Positions 57,520-62,701 of a DNA stretch of 62,701 nucleotides are shown one piece after another. The DNA lies in assembly GCF_000315625.1 (NCBI RefSeq), contig NW_005434547.1, forward strand, positions 86,140 to 148,840. The letters run 5' to 3'. This DNA comes from Guillardia theta CCMP2712. Taxonomy: Eukaryota > Cryptophyceae > Pyrenomonadales > Geminigeraceae. The notes under the pieces are model-generated. The model was not told the DNA's origin and did no database searches. It saw nothing but the letters and a program-made list of their open reading frames with translations. Every line of letters begins with the position of its first letter. Position 1 is the first letter of the stretch. The translations under genes were made by a program, and so were the position numbers.

Positions 57520-58014
57520 ATGTCGTTCTCACAACCAAAGCAAGCGACCTCGCGCTCAGCGAGGAGATCAAGCAACACAGTAAGTTATTTGAGCATAATT
57601 TCTAAATGTTCTCTTCTCCGTTCACCCTACATGCCGATAACGAGTGCGTTTCTGTCTTCTTTAGCACCTTCTATGTCGAACCAATCAACTTGATGCTGAC
57701 TCGCTCTCCGTTCTCCTCGTACTCTGTGCTTGCCCTGGAAATCCTTTTATCCTTCTCCTCCCTACTCGCACTTCTCCTTCCTCGCTCCTGTCACTCCTCG
57801 CTCCTCTCACTCCTCCTGCCTCGCTCCTCTCTTTCACCTATCCTCCCTCCTCCCTCCTCCCTCCTCCCTCCTCCCTCTTCTCTTCTCTCCTCCCTCACCT
57901 CAGGAACTCAACCCACTCACTGGGCTGGATATAAGCCATGTCGGGCGCAAGAATGGCAGGCTAAGACTACCGGTAGTTGAGACCAATTTTGAATCGTTTT
58001 GGTGGGGTAGGTAG
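57520..58014 (+). CDS. Small basic protein, two exons (56 aa), unknown
   Basis: Exons 57520-57579 and 57904-58014 join in phase across a pyrimidine-rich intron. Starts MSFSQPKQATSRSARRSSNT; exon 2 gives ELNPLTGLDISHVGRKNGRL and ends NFESFWWGR-stop. The start is the first ATG after the 23-bp duplication. It is divergent from the membrane-protein gene. No family recognised, and a further splice donor (GTAGTTG) near 57970 could change the C terminus. Confidence 0.35.
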
Positions 58015-58524
58015 TATGGCACGAAGGATCTTCCATGCTCAGGGAGCGATTGGCTGCAGGAAGCGAAGCAAATGAAGGGAGGTAGGAAGGATGAGGAGGA
58101 GAAGGGAGGGAAGGAGGAGAGGGAAGGGAAACAAGGGAGAGGGAGAAGGAAAACAAGGGAGGTAGAGAAGGGAGGAGAGTGGGTAAAGGCAAGCATGGAC
58201 TGAAACGTGAACGGATTCCCGAGAAGCTGTCAGTATGATTGAGACGAGGCATCGAATGATGGAGTAGATATCAGTGGATGATGGATAACATCAGCGATGT
58301 AGGATGGTGGAGACACAAGATGGTACATTACGGCTAAGAGCATTCGTAGGATTCAGAAGGATGAGATAACGGTGTACGCCATGGTCAACGATACGATTCA
58401 GCAAGGCAGCAAGCAACATTCGTACATAACTTGGTTTATTCTGGTCTGAGGTGTGTCAGGATCCCATGAAACTGCACGGCTGGCAGCGAGGAAGCGACAT
58501 GCTGGAGGCAAGCACTGAGGCCCC

Positions 58525-59954
58525 TCATACCCGGGGGACCTGGGGCTGCGCCTCCTCCTCGGCGAACTGCTTCATCATCTCCTTCTGCTTCTCAGTCATC
58601 TGCATCGCAAGCGTCAGCTCTCAGCAACTCACTTGCTCATGGCGCGACTCACGTTCTTAGGAACGACCACCTTGAAGTGAACCACCAGGTTGCCGAACCT
58701 GTTCCCGTCCATGTGCCGTGCCCCGTGCCCAGTCAGCACTCGGGTGCTCCCCGGCTGGATCCCAGCTGGGAGCGCGATCTCCTGCTCCTTCTCGAGGGTG
58801 GGGACCTTGATCTTGCACCCGAGCACGGCCTGCGACACAGACAGCGGGTACTCCAGATGAACGTCCGCGCCTTCTCTCCAGAAGAAGGGATGGCTCTTAA
58901 TGTTGACGGATATGTACAAGTGACCCGGCGGCTGCCCACGGTCCCCTGACTCTCCCTTGCCCGGCATGCGCAGCCTCACGTCCGGGTCCAGCCCCCCCCT
59001 GATCTGCACCGTGATCTCTTCCTCCGCCTCCACCTTGCCGCTGCCTCTGCATCTCTTGCAAGGAGTGTCTACCGTGGACCCCTCGCCGTTGCAGGTGCTG
59101 CACACCGACTGGACTTGGATGAAACCCATGGCTGTTTCCATCACTTCGCCAGTGCCCCTGCAGGTCGGGCAGGTCCGGCGCTTCGTCCCCGGCTCCGCCC
59201 CCTCTCCGTTGCAAGGCTTGCAAGTGTCCTTCTTGCGCACACGGATCGTCTTGGAGCAGCCCTTTGCAGCCTCCATGAAGGAGAGGTCGATCTGTACATG
59301 CACGTCCTTCCCTGCTCCCCTCCTTCTTGAGTTCTTCCTCCCTCCAAACATGCCGCTCAGCTCCTCGAAGATGTCCATGGGGTCGCCACCAAAGTTTTGG
59401 AACCCTTGGAAGCCCTCGAAGCCCCCGAATCCACCAGCCGCATTCCCATTCGCGTCCATGCCACCCATATCGTACATCCTCCTTTTCTGCTCGTCCGAGA
59501 GGATCTCGTATGCATTGTTAAGTTCCGAAAACTTCTCCTGCGCCTTGGGATCCTCTTTGTTCACGTCGGGGTGTAGCTTCTTTGCTTTCTGGAAGTATGC
59601 TTTCTTGATTTCCTGCGATGAAGCTGATTTGGGCACACCTAGCACCTCATACAAATCCTTTGCCAACACCGGAGAGCTCGAGCGAAAAAACCTTTTCCCA
59701 TAAAAACTGCAGGCGTGGAGGTGCTTCAGATTCATGCTGCTGCCACATCGGCCAGAGAAGCTCCAGGATGGGCTGGAGCCTGCTGTCTTACAGTCATCGA
59801 CGGCTTGCTGTCTGAAAACGCTCGTCGAAATTTTCCTCTTCTCAACACGCATTCTTGAGCAGCTCGTCAGATTCCGCACTGAGTGCGCAATCCGATCTAT
59901 TCGGGTCGCCCCCATCACGTTTCTTGCTGCTGTCATGAGCCCATTGACATTCAT
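58525..59954 (-). CDS. Type I (class A) DnaJ/Hsp40, probably mitochondrial
   Basis: Exons 59954-58653 and 58599-58525, separated by a 53-bp intron, give 458 aa. Class A J-proteins stimulate Hsp70 ATPase and bind unfolded clients. The first ~95 residues are basic and Ser/Arg-rich without acidic runs, resembling a mitochondrial presequence. The J domain follows: [20 protein letters not shown], with the catalytic HPD in KLHPDVN. A Gly/Phe linker comes next ([19 protein letters not shown]). The four zinc-finger repeats are [24 protein letters not shown] and CKRCRGSG. The substrate-binding C-terminal domain ([36 protein letters not shown]) ends with [16 protein letters not shown] 59954 is preferred; an AG-GTG at the frame's upstream end suggests a 5' UTR intron. 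All eight zinc cysteines are present. The gene most resembles DNAJA3/Tid1 and bacterial DnaJ. Confidence 0.95.
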
Positions 59955-60614
59955 CTGCAATTTGTACACCTGAGAGTCCAGATGTCACTGTGAGAACTAA
60001 GCTTTTTTCAAGATGGTGTGAAAACAGGAGTAGGCACCGCATGTTTTGTGGGAATGTCAAATTGCCTTGATATGCTGCAGTGCCTCAAGTTTCTACATCA
60101 AGAAGCTCTAGCCCGAATAGCACTTATTCTCCTATCATTTCACTCTTTCATCTTCAGCCATGTATATTTGAACACAAACTCCGAAGAAATCAACCTCGAA
60201 TAGAACACGAAACTCTCATGCAGAACTATCTCAAAGCATTTACAATGTCCGTCCGTCTCTTCAGCCTACAGCAGGCCAGCTACCTTCCAAGCACTGACTC
60301 TTGCTTTCTTTCGATAATCGCCCAACGCCTTCAGACATCACCAGAAAATCGCTCTTCTTTCCTATGGGTAAAAGTCTGTTGTATCTCAAATGCTTGCTTT
60401 GCGAGGGCTCGCAAAAGCTGAGTTTCCTCTTTCCTTCTTGTCTCATCCCCTCCTGCTCTGACACATCTCAAACACTCTGATCCAAATCGTGTTGTCCTCT
60501 CCTTCATGCTACCGTCAAGTGAACGCTCCTCTCCTCTCCCCCCGTCCCATCGCAATTCCACTTTCTTCTGCGGCATGGAACAAGCTCGTGCTACATCTGT
60601 TTACCCGCAGAATG

Positions 60615-61490
60615 TTCCACCCTGTTGTTCACACCCCCCACCCCCAAACTTTGTGATAGTACCCACCATCATGTCTCCAAAAAAACCATCAATGTACGGG
60701 TAGAACTGGGTACAATTGAGTCTCGAGGGGTGGGTAGGGAGAGGTTCAAGTGTGGGGTGGGCAAGTGCGGCATTGTGGGGTCAACGCGAAATGCTAGTCA
60801 CGATACCTTGATGAATTGATAGGGTTGGGGTGGTCAATCTTTCAAAATGGAGGGGTGAGGGTAGTCTTATAACCCTACGAATCATAATTAATTGAGTGGG
60901 TAGTGGTTGTATATGGGTGGTATGAATTTCAGAACGTGGGGTACTGTGTCGACATCCACCAAGGGTACTTGTCGGGGTGTAGAAATATAATCCAAGCGGT
61001 GGGGTACATGAGGGTAGGGGTCATGGGTCCCCCATCGTACCGAAAACATTTGTTGGATCAGGGTAGTAGTGTTCGTGAGATAAGGTAGCAGGGTGGGGTA
61101 CTGACTCGTCCGATTTCAAGGTTTCACCCCGGGTGACGGGCCGCGGCCGGCACCGTCCGATCGGAGCCTGACTGCCGGTCCGGCGGGCCCGGTGACGGTG
61201 CAGTGCGCCGTCCGACCGTTGGACCCGGCCGGCCCGCACTGCCGCAATAGTAGGCGGCAGTCCTGCCGGGCCCGGCGTGCTGCGTCTCGGATTCCGAATC
61301 AGTGCCCCCCGGGCCCAGCCCCCAGGCCCAGCCCCCGGGGCCTGCCGTGGCACGGTCATCGCCCCGGCGGCGGTTTTATCGGTGAGTGGCATTCTCAGAT
61401 TCATGCCAACTTGAAGTTCATCGGCGCGATCGACTTGAAGACGCTGAGCCGCCGAGGGCCTGCCACCGGGTAGCCGGCGGTGCCGTGACT
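60615..61490. repeat. G-rich word cluster (60615-61110) and GC-rich island 7 (61110-61490)
   Basis: GGGGTGG, GGGTAG and GTGGGG words on the plus strand, with a short C-rich lead at 60635, run into a GC block (CGGGCCCGGTGACGG, GGACCCGGCCGGCCCG). No coding region is supported. Confidence 0.65.
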
Positions 61491-62701
61491 TTGTCTCTTT
61501 CTTTCTCTCTCTCTCTGTCTCTTTCTGTTCACGGTTTCTCTCTCGGAAAGTTTCTTTCTCTCTTTCTCTTTCTGTTTCTCTTTCTCTCTCTCTCGGTCTC
61601 CAAGTCTATCTCCAAGTGTGACTCCATCCCTCCTTTTTCTTGCTGCCCAATCTCTCCTCTGGCTGCTGCAGGTTTGTTCTCTCAGTAAACGTGCTCCTCT
61701 CTTGACTTTTCCCTCTCTTCTCTTTCTCCTCTGTCTTTCAAAGTTTTCCTTGTTTCCCGTCTATGGTCTCTGCTCTGCTTCTTTCCTTGTGCCTTCGTGT
61801 GTCCTATTGTCTTCTTTCGCCTCCTGTCTTCTCGTCTCGGCGCCCACCTTCCTGTCGTCTGGTCTGGTTTGGTCTCCTGCTTTATTTCGTTTGGAGTCTC
61901 CTCTCGTACACTCTATCCTCCCGTTCTCTCAGCACTTGCCTCCTCGTCTGTTCTCATCGGCTCTCTTGGCCACTCTTAGCCTCTCGTCTCGTCTCGTCTC
62001 GTTTCATTTCCTCACGTCACGTCTCATCTCGTCTCCTTTCCTCTCGTCTCGTCTCCTTTCCTCTCGTCTCTCGTCTTCATTATGCTTGTAGAATTTAGTC
62101 TCCTCTTCTCTAGTCTCTTCTCCTTTTGTCTCGTAAGTCTGTTCTCTTCTATGCTCTCCTCACTTCACCTCGCCTCTTCTCTTGTCTCCTCTTGTGTCAT
62201 CTTGTTTTCATTTCACTATGTTGCGCTGTTCTGTGCTGTGCTGTGCTGTGCTGTGTTATCCTCCCTTTTCTCTTTCTCCGCTGCTCTGCTCTGCTCTGCT
62301 CTCCTTCTCCACTGCGCTGCTCTGCACTGCTCTTCCTCTCCTCTCCTCTCCTCTCCTCCCTCTCCTCTCTCTCCTTCTCGATTCTTCTTCCCTTCTCTCC
62401 CTCAATCCCGTTGTTTTACTCTCCTCTCCTCTCCTCTCCTCTCCTCTCCTCTCCTCTCCTCTCCTCTCCTCTCCTCTCCTCTCCTCTCCTCTCCTCTCCT
62501 CTCCTCTCCTCTCCTCGCTCTCCTCTGTCGCACAGGCGTGTACGAGACAAAAACTCTTGGCGACATTAGGCACTATAGTATCATCAAACATCAGCCAAAT
62601 CTCGAAGCGGCTATTCCTTTGAGAGCCTGCAATTCTGGACACAGGCTTGTGGAGGGGGAATCGTGGATCCGTCGGGAAGTTAAGCGCAGGGGCTTCTGGA
62701 A
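61490..62701. repeat. Long pyrimidine-rich simple-sequence region with a (TCCTC)n array
   Basis: CTCTTT, TCTCG, CTGTG and TCCTC repeats run for about 1.1 kb; the purest array is 62418-62514. Its left flank (CTCAATCCCGTTGTTTTACT) matches the reverse complement of the sequence beside the LMF-intron array. The last ~150 bp are unbiased and hold nothing I recognise. Confidence 0.85.

Noticed and set aside
1-62701. Nucleomorph or bacterial origin
   Set aside because: Introns are too long and numerous for a nucleomorph, gene density is low, and the repeat content is eukaryotic nuclear in style.
1-62701. tRNA, rRNA, snRNA or CRISPR loci
   Set aside because: I looked for T-loop-like GGTTCRA blocks, rRNA landmarks and regularly spaced direct repeats and found none that hold up. 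A covariance-model search (tRNAscan-SE, Infernal) would be decisive.

Overview
This is a nuclear scaffold segment from an intron-rich eukaryote, most likely a photosynthetic protist with a red-algal-type secondary plastid. A cryptophyte resembling Guillardia is my best guess, but this is inference and not a database match. The evidence is as follows: genes carry many short GT-AG introns (about 40 to 300 bp); a nucleus-encoded plastid ribosomal protein (bTHX) carries a signal peptide followed by a transit peptide that starts with Phe; a carbamoyl-phosphate synthetase has an N-terminal extension rich in Arg and Ser; and an RWP-RK regulator is present. A 100-N scaffold gap lies at 45957-46056. 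Layout: 160-2881 (-) is a ten-exon charged nuclear-type protein running off the left edge. 3-9.3 kb is gene-poor, with a 69-codon ORF behind a TATA box, a GC-rich island joined to a Ty1/copia RNase H remnant, and anonymous sequence. 9.39-9.94 kb is plastid bTHX. 11.65-15.5 kb holds three small unrecognised proteins. 15.98-18.84 kb (-) is the Hsc70-interacting protein Hip/ST13 in 17 exons. 19-23 kb is gene-poor and island-bearing. 23.2-27.3 kb holds a cluster of four related small ORFs, unknown to me, which share an LPPPxRF motif and a downstream RQ(V/I/M)G motif; two of them form a long inverted duplication. 27.77-29.28 kb is a DNA transposon with terminal inverted repeats and a PIF/Harbinger-like transposase remnant, sitting inside a GC-rich island that continues to 31.4 kb. 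31.66-32.0 kb (-) is a fragment resembling the N-terminal domain of a tyrosine recombinase. 33.41-40.58 kb (+) is an 18-exon CPSase, converging with a 12-exon lipase maturation factor (40.82-45.76 kb, -). 46.40-48.87 kb (+) is a secreted PA14-domain protein. 49.32-49.97 kb (-) is a small PDZ protein with a predicted dual-acylation N terminus and a 12-nt microexon. 51.91-52.38 kb (-) is an RWP-RK protein. 55.45-56.07 kb (+) is an unknown Cys-containing protein. 56.30-57.43 kb (-) is a multi-pass membrane protein, with a small divergent gene next to it. 58.53-59.95 kb (-) is a type I DnaJ. The right end is microsatellite. Exon models for CPSase, LMF, Hip, PA14, PDZ, bTHX and DnaJ were built by hand from splice sites, and each closes in frame to its stop codon. 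Functional themes: two Hsp70 co-chaperones (Hip and DnaJ), an ER lipase-folding factor, carbamoyl-phosphate synthesis and plastid translation; nothing suggests an operon-like pathway. The intergenic space has an unusual architecture. Blocks made from a small vocabulary of GC words alternate with strand-skewed clusters of GGGGTGG/GGGGTAG-type words, and an AT-rich motif (core AACTTTGAGTAAA) recurs at or in the blocks. This architecture and the LPPPxRF cluster are the two parts I consider most likely to be undescribed. I saw no tRNA, rRNA or CRISPR feature.
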